A stretch of 64,000 nucleotides of DNA from Enterovibrio calviensis DSM 14347 (GCF_000621165.1 NZ_JHZA01000007.1:62001-126000); one strand, 5' to 3'; positions 24,521-34,072 are shown, numbered from the stretch's first letter. A program made the numbers and translations. The notes: generated by a model from the letters alone, not told the origin.

Positions 24521-25723
24521 GTGACAGATCTGATCCCTTTTCCTGATATCAGTGAAGCAGCGCTGAACAAGATGTATGCCTACCGTTTGGATCGGATCAG
24601 AACTGCCATGGCAGCGCAAAAAGCCTCAGTCACGGTATTGTTCAGTCCAGTCAGCATGCGCTATGCCGCGAATTTCGATGAATATCAGCTGTTCCAATCC
24701 CACATTCCCACAACCATGATGATTGTGCCAATAGAAGGGGCCGTTGCAGTTTTCGGCGCAAGTCAGCGGCATCATCCAAATATCGATATCTATCAGCCTT
24801 CTCGAATGGCGACACCTTTCGACGGTGGCCTCGATTTTACCGCAAGCTGTCGAGCCATTGTTGAAGACATTGAACAAACACTCAAACAAAACAACCTTTC
24901 GGATGCAGGCTTTCATATCGCACTAGAAAGATCTTCACCAATACTTAGCCGCTTACTGATTGAAAAGGGTTACTCATTAATAGATGGCGAAGCCTTGGTC
25001 GAATCTGCGCGAATGATAAAGCACCCGACGGAAATACAATGCCTTCGACATACCATCAATGTTGCACAGCATGGAATGGATAAAATGCGGGAATATCTTC
25101 GACCGGGCCTCACTGAATTGCAGGTATGGTCGATATTGCATCAGGTTAACATTGCGCATGGCGGTGATTGGATAGATGGCCGGATGCTCGCATCTGGCCC
25201 AAGAACCAATCCATGGCTTCAGGAGGCAACGCACCGCAAAATTGCGCTGGGAGATACCGTTGCTTTCGATTCAGATATGGTCGGACCGAATGGCTATCTT
25301 GCTGATATTTCGAGAACCTGGGTATGCGGCGGAGGGAATGGCAGCCAATCGCAAAGAGAAGCTTATCGACATTCATACGACGAAATTCATCACAACATGT
25401 CCTTGTTAAAACCAGGCGTGGGGTTTGCAGAGCTGACCGAGCGTGCCTTTAAAAGAGCCGAAAAGTTCAGAGATAGACGTTATGTCTGTGCATTTCATGG
25501 TGTCGGGTTGTGCGATGAATTTCCCAAGATCTACTACCCCGAAGATGCACGCTATAATAATTGCCCCGGTGAACTGCAGGAAAATATGGTTTTATCGGTA
25601 GAAAGTTACTCAGGCGCCGAAGGCGAGCCCGACGGCGCAAAATTGGAAGAAATGGTCTTGATAACGGCGACAGGTTTTGAGCGCTTGTCGACCTATCCAT
25701 TCGAAACAGAGTTATTAGCTTAA
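24521..25723 (+). CDS. dddP: M24-fold metalloenzyme, probable DMSP lyase DddP
   Basis: 400 residues. The N-terminal half is a creatinase-like domain and the C-terminal half the M24 pita-bread metal site. Candidate ligands are D250, D252, D262 (FDSDMVGPNGYLADISRTW), H326 (AFHGVG), E361 (VLSVES) and E376. From the established DddP work I recall ligands D295, D297, D307, H371, E406 and E421; the spacings here are identical, with a constant offset of 45. The D-x-D at the first site is unlike ordinary prolidases, which have D-x-G there. DddP cleaves dimethylsulfoniopropionate to acrylate and dimethyl sulfide. It starts with GTG after AAGGAGG. It lies alone in the insert, without acrylate-use or DMSP-transport genes next to it. 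A related M24 peptidase remains possible. Confidence 0.75.
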   Translation: MTDLIPFPDISEAALNKMYAYRLDRIRTAMAAQKASVTVLFSPVSMRYAANFDEYQLFQSHIPTTMMIVPIEGAVAVFGASQRHHPNIDIYQPSRMATPFDGGLDFTASCRAIVEDIEQTLKQNNLSDAGFHIALERSSPILSRLLIEKGYSLIDGEALVESARMIKHPTEIQCLRHTINVAQHGMDKMREYLRPGLTELQVWSILHQVNIAHGGDWIDGRMLASGPRTNPWLQEATHRKIALGDTVAFDSDMVGPNGYLADISRTWVCGGGNGSQSQREAYRHSYDEIHHNMSLLKPGVGFAELTERAFKRAEKFRDRRYVCAFHGVGLCDEFPKIYYPEDARYNNCPGELQENMVLSVESYSGAEGEPDGAKLEEMVLITATGFERLSTYPFETELLA

Positions 25724-25773
25724 TCCAACCCTTACCACACCCTCATGCCTCGGGCTTTTTGTGCACTTTCGCT

Positions 25774-26431
25774 TTACAAGCAAACCCAAAAGCAAACTAA
25801 GACAAACCAAGACGACACAGACGACACAGACGACACAGACGTATGGTGTGACTGTTGGGGTGTATTTGCAATTGCTGCGCTCACAGGATTTAGGTCAACA
25901 TAAGCCATTGCAGCCGCCAATGCTTTTTCATCTAAATCTCCCTTCCCAGAAATGCCCCTTGCATCTGTCTTCACGGTTCACTTTTGCAGCGATGCGTTTA
26001 TTGATAAGGAGCATAAACCAACTGATTGACGTTAGACGTTCCCGCCAAGTCTCAATGATGTTCATACAGCTTTCGGATTCTGGCTCCGATAGCTAATCTC
26101 CGTGTATAAATCGCTGGATAAGCAAAGGACCTTGATGAAACGTCAACCAACGCTCTGCAACGTCGATTGGAGATAACGTCTTGGCTTTGTTTGTATTGAT
26201 GTGCAGCACGACGTGATAGTGATTGCTCATGATGGCGTAGGCACAAACATCAATGCAAAACGCCTGGGAAAGCGCCAATAATCGCTTTTCAATCCATGCC
26301 TTACGATGCTCATAATTCTTGTCGGTCGTATTATCATGGCCGCATAGAAAGGAGCGACGAACGCATCGCGAAACGCAGTGGTAGTAAGGTGTTGCGTCAA
26401 TACTGATAAGAGGAGATCGGGCTTGAGCCAT
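25774..26431 (-). pseudogene. REP-associated tyrosine (IS200-like Y1) transposase, inactivated
   Basis: Minus-strand remains of a single-gene transposase. The N-terminal part (from the ATG at 26431) reads MAQARSPLISIDATPYYHCV and includes the metal-binding MSNHYHVVLH motif. An in-frame TAG after RFIHGD (about 26093) interrupts it; the same frame continues with [12 protein letters not shown] and [11 protein letters not shown], then a frameshift leads to [20 protein letters not shown]. The nonsense codon and frameshift make it dead. Such transposases belong to the RAYT group that acts on REP hairpins. The 3' end carries a short DNA repeat. Confidence 0.85.
25812..25838. repeat. Short tandem repeat, 3 x 9 bp
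   Basis: ACGACACAG repeated three times inside the 3' end of the dead transposase, giving repeated Ser-Val-Ser codons on the minus strand. Confidence 0.85.
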
Positions 26432-26518
26432 GACGATATCTTTGATGAATGATGATATTGAGGCCAACGTATCGCAGCGAGTTAACCGTTTCATCGTTAG
26501 GTATTTAGGGTGGGCTTA

Positions 26519-27093
26519 TTGGCAACGAATGTTGAAACTGACAGGTTTGTTCTTTTCTTGAAGTGTTTGTCCAATTGTTTGGACAAGAAAGAAAATTGTC
26601 GATTGTGCTGACTACAACAAGCCCATACTAGCTGTTAATCCTTGGGCTAAACAGCGAAAATCTAGTGTTGTCGGAGATGCAGCATCGAAAAAAGTTTGCC
26701 TGAATTAGAATTCAGTCGTTGGTGGAATATGGAATTTATACAATAGTTAAACACCTTACACCAATGAGTTCTTCTCCGGTCAATAGGTAATAGCCTTCTT
26801 TTCGCTGTACTAGCATTCAATGCTCTAGAGCAACAAAGCCATTAACTTCGCTTTTCCCTATCTCAACTTGTCCGAATACAGAAAATCAAGAAGTTATGGT
26901 TCTTAGGAGAACCTAATCTATCATTCTTTTCACTAAGCAGTTGATTTTAAGTCAAGCTATTAAAGAAAGACGGTATCGAAGTACGGCATATTGCCGTTCA
27001 CAAGCGATATGAATATATTGAGATTCAGTACTTGTGCAGTTAATATATTTATGTAACATGTAATAAATTATCATTTTTGAAAATTTTATTGAT
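26519..27093. other. Intergenic region within the insert
   Basis: 575 AT-rich bases without a convincing gene. An 8-bp inverted repeat with a four-base loop (TTGTCCAA / TTGGACAA, 26567-26586) upstream of the dead transposase could be a REP-type hairpin linked to it, but only one copy was seen. Confidence 0.45.
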
Positions 27094-27963
27094 ATGAGTC
27101 TAACTTATCCATCATTGTATAAAGTCGCCGATGCTGCCTCATTATCAGCGCAGAAGTTACATCTTCGACTTACAGTAGCACACGCCATTTTACTTGTATT
27201 AGGTACTGCAATGGCTGTTAAATCATTACCAACCAGAGAATATAGTCTTCTCATCGCATTCGTATTCTTCGCTGCACTTGGTTTGTCATTGTTTTTGGGT
27301 GTCAAGAAATATGAAAAAAATTGGTATAATGGTAGAGCAGTAGCGGAATCGATTAAAACTAGCACTTGGCGATATTCAATGAGGGCTGCACCCTTTAAAA
27401 ATTCCGAGTCTGTGAATTCAATTAAGTCTGAATTTCGAAATTTACTTAATAATATTTTACGTACTAATCGTGAGTTGGGTGATTTTATTGGTGAGTATCA
27501 AGACACTAATGAGCAGATTACTAGTACAATGGATCAGGTCAGGTCTTTATCTATCGAAGCAAGAAAAGCCTACTATTTGACGAATAGAATTGATGAGCAA
27601 CGTAGTTGGTACACAACTAAAGCTGCTTACAACAAAAAAAAACAACGTGTTTGGTTTGCGGCTATCATCATTGCTCAAGCTGCGGCAATAGGGTGTGTAC
27701 TTGCTCGTATTGCTTATCCTTGTTGGCAGTATTGGCCAACAGATACATTTGTGCTGATAGCCTCCTTTTGTATTAGTTGGAGTCAATTAAAGAAATTCAA
27801 TGAATTATCTTCTGCGTATTCGTTGACTGCTCAAGAGATTGGAATTATTCGAAGTCAATCTGAATCTGTTGCTACTGAGGAGGAATTGTCTGAGTTCGTA
27901 AACAATGCTGAACTTGCTTTTTCTCGTGAACATACGCAATGGGTAGCAAGGAAAGATATGTAA
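27094..27963 (+). CDS. SLATT-family (DUF4231-like) membrane effector
   Basis: 289 residues with four membrane helices in two pairs, at about 27-44, 50-67, 188-206 and 212-228. Each pair is followed or preceded by the charged/aromatic motifs of SLATT proteins: WYNGRAVAESIKTSTWRYSM after the first pair, and ARKAYYLTNRIDEQRSWYTT before the second. SLATT proteins are predicted pore-forming effectors of nucleotide-signalled antiviral systems, usually encoded beside a nucleotide-producing or sensing partner. Here the only candidate partner is the dead TIR-like gene directly downstream on the other strand. Start codon supported by length only; ribosome site weak. Confidence 0.72.
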   Translation: MSLTYPSLYKVADAASLSAQKLHLRLTVAHAILLVLGTAMAVKSLPTREYSLLIAFVFFAALGLSLFLGVKKYEKNWYNGRAVAESIKTSTWRYSMRAAPFKNSESVNSIKSEFRNLLNNILRTNRELGDFIGEYQDTNEQITSTMDQVRSLSIEARKAYYLTNRIDEQRSWYTTKAAYNKKKQRVWFAAIIIAQAAAIGCVLARIAYPCWQYWPTDTFVLIASFCISWSQLKKFNELSSAYSLTAQEIGIIRSQSESVATEEELSEFVNNAELAFSREHTQWVARKDM

Positions 27964-28006
27964 GATTATGATAGAGAACCATTTGGCACTCCATCAGTTA
28001 GGATCT

Positions 28007-28418
28007 TTATCGCGCATAGTATCTGATAGTTGACGCGATACTTTCTGTATTCCAGCGAAAATCAGCTTTAGAGCGTGAAGTAAGCATATTTGAACTTTGG
28101 GTATTCCCATGTGGGATTACACCTATAATAGGCAGAAGGTTAACGAGAGCAGCATCTAGTTCCCATTCCATCCAAGCACTGTGGCTCGCGACATATCAGC
28201 AAGGCCAATTACGATATCAGACCCAAGGATCTTTGCATTGAGGAAACTTTTATGTCTGGGGCGTTTTCAGAGTTAATTGGTTCAAACTTAGATACCTCTT
28301 TAAACTCAACATAGAAATAGCCACGTTGCTTTAGAAGAGTTCTTAATTGAGTTAAATCACCAGAGTAATCTCACAAGTGGTTGACGAAAATTTTGTAGAT
28401 TTTTTCGATGTTATCCTC
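28007..28418 (-). pseudogene. TIR-like (DUF1863/ThsB-type) gene remnant
   Basis: Translating the minus strand gives pieces of a TIR-like fold: KIFVNHL-stop-DYSGDLTQL (28350-28400), with TGA where the family has Trp; YFYVEFKEVSKFEPINSENA; after a frameshift ILGSDIVIGLADMSR; after another WMEWELDAALVNLLPIIGVI and finally DFRWNTESIASTIRYYAR before the stop at 28007. The order and spacing match ThsB-type TIR proteins (xIFxSHSW..., DIVIxLAxM, W..WEL, PIIGVxPxG, RWNTxSI..AIRxYA). At least one nonsense codon and two frameshifts make it dead. It faces the SLATT gene. Confidence 0.75.
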
Positions 28419-28604
28419 ATTTTACATTGATTCCATGCTAAAGATATGGGATTCATGGTCTTAATTCAAGTTTCTAATAAATAATAACATCGGTATTTAC
28501 ACTGTAATCTTTACCATCAATACTGGACACTGAATTAAGTGACTTCACATGATGATAGTTATGAGTGAATTACTAATTTTCAATTTTCCGAATCTGATTC
28601 CTGT
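28419..28604. other. Short gap between TIR remnant and repeat
   Basis: AT-rich sequence with no gene or clear signal seen. Confidence 0.5.
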
Positions 28605-28813
28605 CAAAAATGATTAAGGACGCCACTCTAAATAATTGTGATCACCAAGCGACGTTGTCCAACAACACCTCAACTCGCTGCTTTATTCCCTTCAATAAGC
28701 CCCTTCATGGTGTCAGTGACTTGCTTGAGCTTTAAGCTTTGTTCTTTATAGCTCATGGATACTTGCGAGGTCTCATTGGCAATATGATGGTTGCTGTTCA
28801 CAATTCCCGCCAT
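28605..28813. repeat. Direct repeat, right copy (3' end of live chemoreceptor gene)
   Basis: Pairs with 24187-24394. This copy is joined to the full-length receptor gene. Confidence 0.9.
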
Positions 28814-30055
28814 GGATTCCATAGCGGAGTTCACCTGCACAATCCCTTTCATTTGCTGGTTGAAAGCCTCACTGAACGAGTCGATTTCTCGTGATAGCCC
28901 TTTGATTTGATCTGAAATGCCGGAAAAGCTGACCTGCGTTTGTTCTGATAGGGCTTTGCTTTCTTGCACGCGAAGCTCGGTTTCTTTAACTATCTCGCCA
29001 ACCGTGACCATCGAATCTTTCAGCAGCTTGTCTATGTCTTGCGAGGCTTGGCCTGATGTGAGCGCAAGTTGGCCTACTTCTTGGGCGACGACAGCAAAAC
29101 CTCGACCATGTTCGCCAGCACGTTCAGCTTCAATAGAGGCATTCAGTGAAAGGAGCTTGGTTTGAAAAACGATGTCATGAATCACTTTGGTGTAATCCGA
29201 AATCTTTTGGATGATGTCGTTAATTTCTTGGAGGTGCTTGTTGGAGTTTTCAATTAACACAACCGAGTGTGCCAATTTCCCCATGTTTTTGCTGCCTTCA
29301 TTGCTTAATTCCAGCGTGCCTTTTGAGACGTCTAAACAGCCTAAAACGTTCTGGTTTGTTTGTTTCACCATTTCCGTGATTTCAGAAATGGCAGACACGT
29401 TGGAATCGAGCGCTGCGCGTTGTTTCTCTACACCGTCTGCAAGGCTTTCTGCGCCTTTCAACACAAGCTGTGAGTTGTCCAGCGCGTCATCCGATACCGA
29501 GGTTAAATCCTGTGTAATCTCGATAAGAGGCTTTGATAGGCGCAGCGCAACGATGTAAATGATGGCGCAGAGTAGGGCGATGATGGTTAAAAAACACACC
29601 AAAATGACCTGAAGGTTTTGTTGTAGCGCAGCTGTTGAATTCTTTTCGTTATAGGTAATGTTCAACACCCCTAACAAGGTGCCGTCTTGCGACAAGATAT
29701 CCCCAGTATAGGTTTTCACTGCGTGGTCGACGTCTTTGGGTTTAGTCTCTGTGTAGGGAATAGCATTCCCATCGACAAACTCTATGTGGTCGATGTCTTC
29801 ATCTTGCATACCGACACGGACGAAATCTTCCAATGCAGAGAGGTCATAATTGAGAATGTAGGATTTGCTCGATTGCTTAAGAAAGCTTGCGAGCGCTTCT
29901 ACCTTTCCTTTTTGGATCTTGGAAAGCTCATTCGACGTCATCTGATGGAAAAACAGGGCGGCAATGATCAGGAATATCGTAATGCTACCAATCAAGGGTA
30001 ATAAAATACGATACCGCAGTGACAGCCCTGAAAATATCTTGAACCATAGAGTCAT
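28670..30055 (-). CDS. Methyl-accepting chemoreceptor paired with a binding protein
   Basis: 461 residues. A membrane helix at about 16-40, a short periplasmic sensor (about 41-148) and a second helix at about 149-170 precede the cytoplasmic signalling domain. The tip reads [20 protein letters not shown], then [16 protein letters not shown], nearly the same as the receptor at 11987-14149. No clear HAMP motif follows the second helix. It starts four bases after the stop of the upstream periplasmic binding protein gene, so the two are made together and the binding protein probably presents a ligand to it. Its last 47 codons are duplicated at 24251-24394. Confidence 0.92.
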   Translation of the reverse strand: MTLWFKIFSGLSLRYRILLPLIGSITIFLIIAALFFHQMTSNELSKIQKGKVEALASFLKQSSKSYILNYDLSALEDFVRVGMQDEDIDHIEFVDGNAIPYTETKPKDVDHAVKTYTGDILSQDGTLLGVLNITYNEKNSTAALQQNLQVILVCFLTIIALLCAIIYIVALRLSKPLIEITQDLTSVSDDALDNSQLVLKGAESLADGVEKQRAALDSNVSAISEITEMVKQTNQNVLGCLDVSKGTLELSNEGSKNMGKLAHSVVLIENSNKHLQEINDIIQKISDYTKVIHDIVFQTKLLSLNASIEAERAGEHGRGFAVVAQEVGQLALTSGQASQDIDKLLKDSMVTVGEIVKETELRVQESKALSEQTQVSFSGISDQIKGLSREIDSFSEAFNQQMKGIVQVNSAMESMAGIVNSNHHIANETSQVSMSYKEQSLKLKQVTDTMKGLIEGNKAAS

Positions 30056-30059
30056 ACAA

Positions 30060-31202
30060 TCACTTCATCGTTTGAATAGGTAAGGCTTTTCCGTCTTCAA
30101 TTTGTGTTAGGTACACGTCGTCTAACCCTTGTCGATCGGACTGACTAAAGTTGATTTTTAGGCCACCAAAGTCTTTGTTTTTCATGCCTTCCATGGCACT
30201 AATAAATCGCTCTCGTGTTAAGTATTCACCCGATTGATCTAGCGCATCAACGATTACCATGGCGTTTAAGTAACCTTCCAATTGCGTGTAATACGGGTTG
30301 TCGACGCCGTAGTTATTCATGTCGGCTTTAAAGTCGGAGATGATTTGAAGTTTGCTTTCATCGGGGTTTGGCATGACTTGCGAGATGTAGCTGCCGTCGC
30401 CAGCAGTGCCCAGTTCAGCGATCAGTTTCTTGGTGCCGACAAAGGAAATGTTGGCGAATTTCGGGTAAAACCCTTTGTCATGGGACATCTTTATAAATGC
30501 GCCACACGCTTGATATGCGCCCACCATAATCACGGCATCAGGCTTTTGCGCCATGATAGTGTTTAAGCCTTGCTCAACATCCAAGGTATTGCGCTTATAT
30601 CTGCCTTCGGCGTGTATTTTTAGGCCACGTTGACGAAGCGCTCTTTGTACGCCAGCTTTACCTGCTGCACCGTAACCATCATCTTGAATAAACACGGCGA
30701 TTTTCTTGTAACCGAGGTCGTTGATGAAGTGATCGACTAGCTTTTTGGTTTCACTGAAATAGCTCGCGCGGATATTAAAGATGTTTTTGTTGGCGGGGTT
30801 ACGCAAAAACTCTGCGCCAGTAAAGGGGCCAATATAAGGAATTTTCGCGCGGTTGACTTCTGGCACCACCGCTTTCGAGGTAGGCGTGCCGACAAAGCTT
30901 ACGAGGGCAAAAACCTTGTCTGTATAAATGAGCCTTTTGGCATTTTTCGCTGCACGGTCGGGTTCATAGCCATCGTCGAGTGAAACGACGTTGATCTTGC
31001 GGCCATGAATACCACCTTGTTGGTTAATCTTTTCGAAGTAGGCGAGAGTCCCTGCTTTAACACCACTCCCCAGCCCTGATGCCGGCCCTGAAAGGGCGTT
31101 ACTCATCCCAAAAGTGATTGTATTGTCTGTGACGCCAATTTCGGCGGTTGCTGCTGTTGAACAAAGCCAAAGCATCAAGATGGTGCAATGCAAACCTTTC
31201 AT
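30060..31202 (-). CDS. Periplasmic branched-chain-amino-acid-type binding protein
   Basis: 380 residues of the LivJ/LivK-like type I periplasmic binding fold. The ATG at 31202 is chosen since it leads into a signal peptide ([14 protein letters not shown]) cut after TAATA. Family features: [35 protein letters not shown] and [22 protein letters not shown] segments. No permease or ATPase gene is nearby; instead the receptor gene follows after four bases. A sensory rather than transport role is therefore inferred, with ligand unknown (amino acids, amides or aromatic acids are family options). Confidence 0.9.
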   Translation of the reverse strand: MKGLHCTILMLWLCSTAATAEIGVTDNTITFGMSNALSGPASGLGSGVKAGTLAYFEKINQQGGIHGRKINVVSLDDGYEPDRAAKNAKRLIYTDKVFALVSFVGTPTSKAVVPEVNRAKIPYIGPFTGAEFLRNPANKNIFNIRASYFSETKKLVDHFINDLGYKKIAVFIQDDGYGAAGKAGVQRALRQRGLKIHAEGRYKRNTLDVEQGLNTIMAQKPDAVIMVGAYQACGAFIKMSHDKGFYPKFANISFVGTKKLIAELGTAGDGSYISQVMPNPDESKLQIISDFKADMNNYGVDNPYYTQLEGYLNAMVIVDALDQSGEYLTRERFISAMEGMKNKDFGGLKINFSQSDRQGLDDVYLTQIEDGKALPIQTMK

Positions 31203-31508
31203 TCGTAACGCCTCGTCTAATAACTGAGTTATCAATGAGTATAGAAAAGAATTCATATGTCACATTAATGATTCTTGATGAGGTGTGCTGTGGTGTATAA
31301 AGTGGCGTTTTCTTTTAAATCGGCAAGATGATACTGAAGTATGGGCAATTGCAATCTTTGCAAAAGCAGTATTAACTTGCTTTTGTCGACGCGCGTTTTA
31401 ATAAGATGGCTCATACTTGGAGATTAGCAGTTTCTCTAGCATTAAGCTGGATATGTAAGCTCATGTCGGTCATCTATATGCAACTTTTGGTAAGATCGAG
31501 TTTTTGTT
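31203..31508. other. Upstream region of the binding-protein/receptor pair
   Basis: About 300 AT-rich bases; should hold the leftward promoter, but no clear box or operator is seen. Confidence 0.45.
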
Positions 31509-32240
31509 TCAATTGTTCGATGCACGTACAACGAGACCCTTAGGCCAGCTGGTATCAACGTCTATGGCTAAACATTCTCGTATGGGTTCATCAAGGATGT
31601 TGATAGCTCGAGAATATTTACCGTAACTCTGTTCAAGCTGTCATGCACAAACTCGACTGATCTTTGATTGTTGGCATCCTTCGTAATTTACATTTGCATT
31701 TCGATTGGTATTGGAAGAACCAGCTGTTGTCGTCGTTTAGGTCTAATCCGATACGGAAGTGAACTCGGTATACTCGATTGTAGTTAACCATGTATGCTTT
31801 CGCTTTGTTAAAGAGAAGTATTTCCAGAATCCAGTATTAGGTTTTTTTCTAACACACCATTAATGGTATGAATGACCTTAGTCTCGGCAACACGTCAGTC
31901 CTTCGGCTTTCTGTTGTAGCTGGCTCGTTATAAGAAACTGAGCCAGCATGCCTTGATAACACTGAGTCTCGAAACGACTAAATTACGTTGACCTCCTACT
32001 ATCAATCACTTTGGTCTGGCTTTCCAAACTGTCGTCAGCAAACATTTTGTTGAGTTTTGGATTTCTTCCGCTAGCTCCTTTATACGTTTCGGCTCAGACG
32101 CCTCAAGCCCGCCAAAGCATAGTTAGTTTTTCTGTTGTAATTGGTTTCGCTACCTATGCGATGTTGATCGTAAATATCGTCGACTTTCGCGCCCACATCG
32201 GATTTTTCAAGGATCTTGACTTTCTGTGTTCAGAAAATAG
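31509..32240 (-). pseudogene. IS3-family insertion sequence remnant (orfA and orfB pieces)
   Basis: Minus-strand pieces in the right order. From about 32235: KVKILEKSDVGAKVDDIYDQ and HRIGSETNYNRKTNYA, the helix-turn-helix part of an IS3 orfA; then GLEASEPKRIKELAEE and, after a frameshift, LNKMFADDSLESQTKVI, its leucine-zipper end. Lower down, RVYRVHFRIGLDLN and KYSRAINILDEPIRECLAID plus VDTSWPKGLVVRA match an orfB integrase core, stopping at 31509. Stops and frameshifts run throughout and the middle is lost. No terminal inverted repeats could be placed with confidence. Confidence 0.8.
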
Positions 32241-32413
32241 TGACTTTTTCATTGTGATCTCATACTTTTTGCTGTGGAAGAAAACTCTAGTTTAGACTGT
32301 CTAAGTGTATGGAAAGTGAATTCAAATCAACATTTATTCGGGAAGCTACAACAATAAAATAATACTATAAATGGGTGATGCAATTTAAATAGAGTTAACG
32401 GTTTTTTAGTGAG
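32241..32413. other. AT-rich spacer
   Basis: No gene or clear signal seen. Confidence 0.5.
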
Positions 32414-33343
32414 CTAACCAATTGAAACTAAGATTATAAATGCTGAGGAGATAATTATTAAAGTGGTAATAAATAGTGCTCTATCTAAAGATAGGGGGTA
32501 GTCATTTATAGAATAGTTTAGTATTCTACATCCATTTGTTTTCAATCCCAAGCTGACTATTTTTTTTGAAAAATCTAGTGGTGAACGGGGGTCGAAATCA
32601 AGAGTTAGGTCTGTAGTCATACTTTCGTTTATAGTGAAAATCAAATCACCTTTACAGTTTGAAGTTTCACCTATATCGATATTGCACTCTTTGGCTAGAT
32701 TTTTTGTGGTCATCTCCCAGTAGTTGCTGTAGTTTATTTCTCTCTTGAAATTGTTTTTATTTATTTCAACGCGAGTGTAATTGTTGTACTTTAAGAATAT
32801 GGTTTGTTCTAATTTTTTTTGATTTATTATTTCATTTATTTCCCATGTTACCCCTCGAGAGTATGATGGGCTTATAAGGATGAGTGAGGCGTTCTCGATT
32901 AATTTTGACACTAAGGCTTTCCAGTTTTCGTGATATCCAATATGTGATATATGATTAATTGTCACATCGTCTTTTTCACCGAGTGTTATTACTGGCATTT
33001 TTGAATCCAAAGCTATAGCTATGGTTTTTTCTAAGCATTTGTCGTCTGGTTCAATGAAAAACTCTGTAGGCTCTCCGGGTTTTTGTCGGTCTGATTCATC
33101 TATATCAAAGTCTCTTAAATACAAAGAATAACTAGGGATGCTACCGGATTGATTTATGATGCTGTCTAACAACCTCTTTCTATATGTGTGAGGAAATCTA
33201 GATTTGAACCTACCTATTGTTGAGGTTGGGAAAATAATAGAACCTACAAAAACCATAAATAGAGTTTTACCGATGCATCGACACAAAAAAATCGCATGCT
33301 CAATAATGAAGTGAGTGGACTCTGTATGTTTTTGATTTATCAT
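32414..33343 (-). CDS. Membrane-anchored TIR-like protein, putative defence effector
   Basis: 309 residues from the ATG at 33343, which has a GGAAGG site. There is a hydrophobic helix at about 24-42 and another at the very C-terminus (ALFITTLIIISSAFIILVSI). Between them is a compact alpha/beta domain: YSLYLRDFDIDES, then KTIAIALDSKMPVITLGEKD, W-KALVSKLIENASLILISP and TWEINEIINQKK. That order (LRxFDxD, PVIxLG, W..xV..L...A, G..WEI) matches a poorly described TIR/SLOG-like group. The gene is much more AT-rich than its surroundings, suggesting recent transfer. No partner gene is adjacent. Function is inferred only. Confidence 0.6.
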   Translation of the reverse strand: MINQKHTESTHFIIEHAIFLCRCIGKTLFMVFVGSIIFPTSTIGRFKSRFPHTYRKRLLDSIINQSGSIPSYSLYLRDFDIDESDRQKPGEPTEFFIEPDDKCLEKTIAIALDSKMPVITLGEKDDVTINHISHIGYHENWKALVSKLIENASLILISPSYSRGVTWEINEIINQKKLEQTIFLKYNNYTRVEINKNNFKREINYSNYWEMTTKNLAKECNIDIGETSNCKGDLIFTINESMTTDLTLDFDPRSPLDFSKKIVSLGLKTNGCRILNYSINDYPLSLDRALFITTLIIISSAFIILVSIG

Positions 33344-34000
33344 GTGTAAACCTTCCTGCTTAAAAATTGAAGGGATTAGTGAATTCAATAATTTTTAAAG
33401 AAATTGGTGCCATATTCTCTATTTATCTGAAAGGTAAAGGGAATATAATTCTCTAGGTTGAATCATTGTTCTGGATGCTGAGGCTTAGAGCTAACAAGTT
33501 CAAGTGAGGGGGAAGTGTTTGCTGCTAACATTATATTTCTGATGCTTTTGGATGAATTTACGAATAATTCATTCTGTTCAATGATGTGGCTATTACCTTC
33601 TTGTGTTTTATTTTGCATTTTACATCCTGATTTTAATTGTGTGATAATTTGGTTAAGTGTGAGTGTATAGGGCTTGGTGCTACTTTTAATCTAGTTTAAT
33701 ATTTTATGTTTTGGGTTTATTTGGTGTATTTTTTTGATTTTGAGAAGGTTGGTGTAAGTAAATTTTAATTATTTCTTTTTTTGTGTTTTAAATTTAATCT
33801 GAATTTCTTTTATTTCAATTGACTATGGATTGGGGTTGTTAATGGTAGAATGTTATAATAAACTGAAATATGTGCTGGCAAAGTCGAATAGTCATAGCAT
33901 GTCACCTTGTTGCTCTGGTTGGGTCTTACATTGTTAACTTAGATTGCAAGCTTCAAATCCAACATGTTTAGAACACGTTCTGGTGTGCCTTCCTAAAACA
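33344..34000. other. AT-rich non-coding stretch
   Basis: About 650 bases upstream of the TIR-like gene, very AT-rich, with no reading frame of interest. It must contain the leftward promoter of that gene. Confidence 0.5.
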
Positions 34001-34072
34001 TGGATGGTCTACTGGATGGTCTACTGGATGGTCTACTGGATGGTCTACTGGATGGTCTACTGGGTTGTCTGC
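34001..34072. repeat. 12-bp tandem repeat, five perfect units plus one degenerate
   Basis: TGGATGGTCTAC is repeated five times head to tail (34001-34060), then TGGGTTGTCTGC. The unit length is a multiple of three, but no convincing gene contains it. Confidence 0.95.

Noticed and set aside
24521-25723. Ordinary Xaa-Pro dipeptidase
   Set aside because: The first metal motif is D-x-D rather than D-x-G and all six ligand spacings fit DddP, though assay would be needed to exclude it fully.
25761-26096. 111-residue + strand frame
   Set aside because: Antisense to the transposase remnant and rich in repeat-derived Thr/Gln codons.
32011-32295. 94-residue + strand reading frame
   Set aside because: It lies antisense to the IS3 orfA remnant and has no protein-like features of its own.
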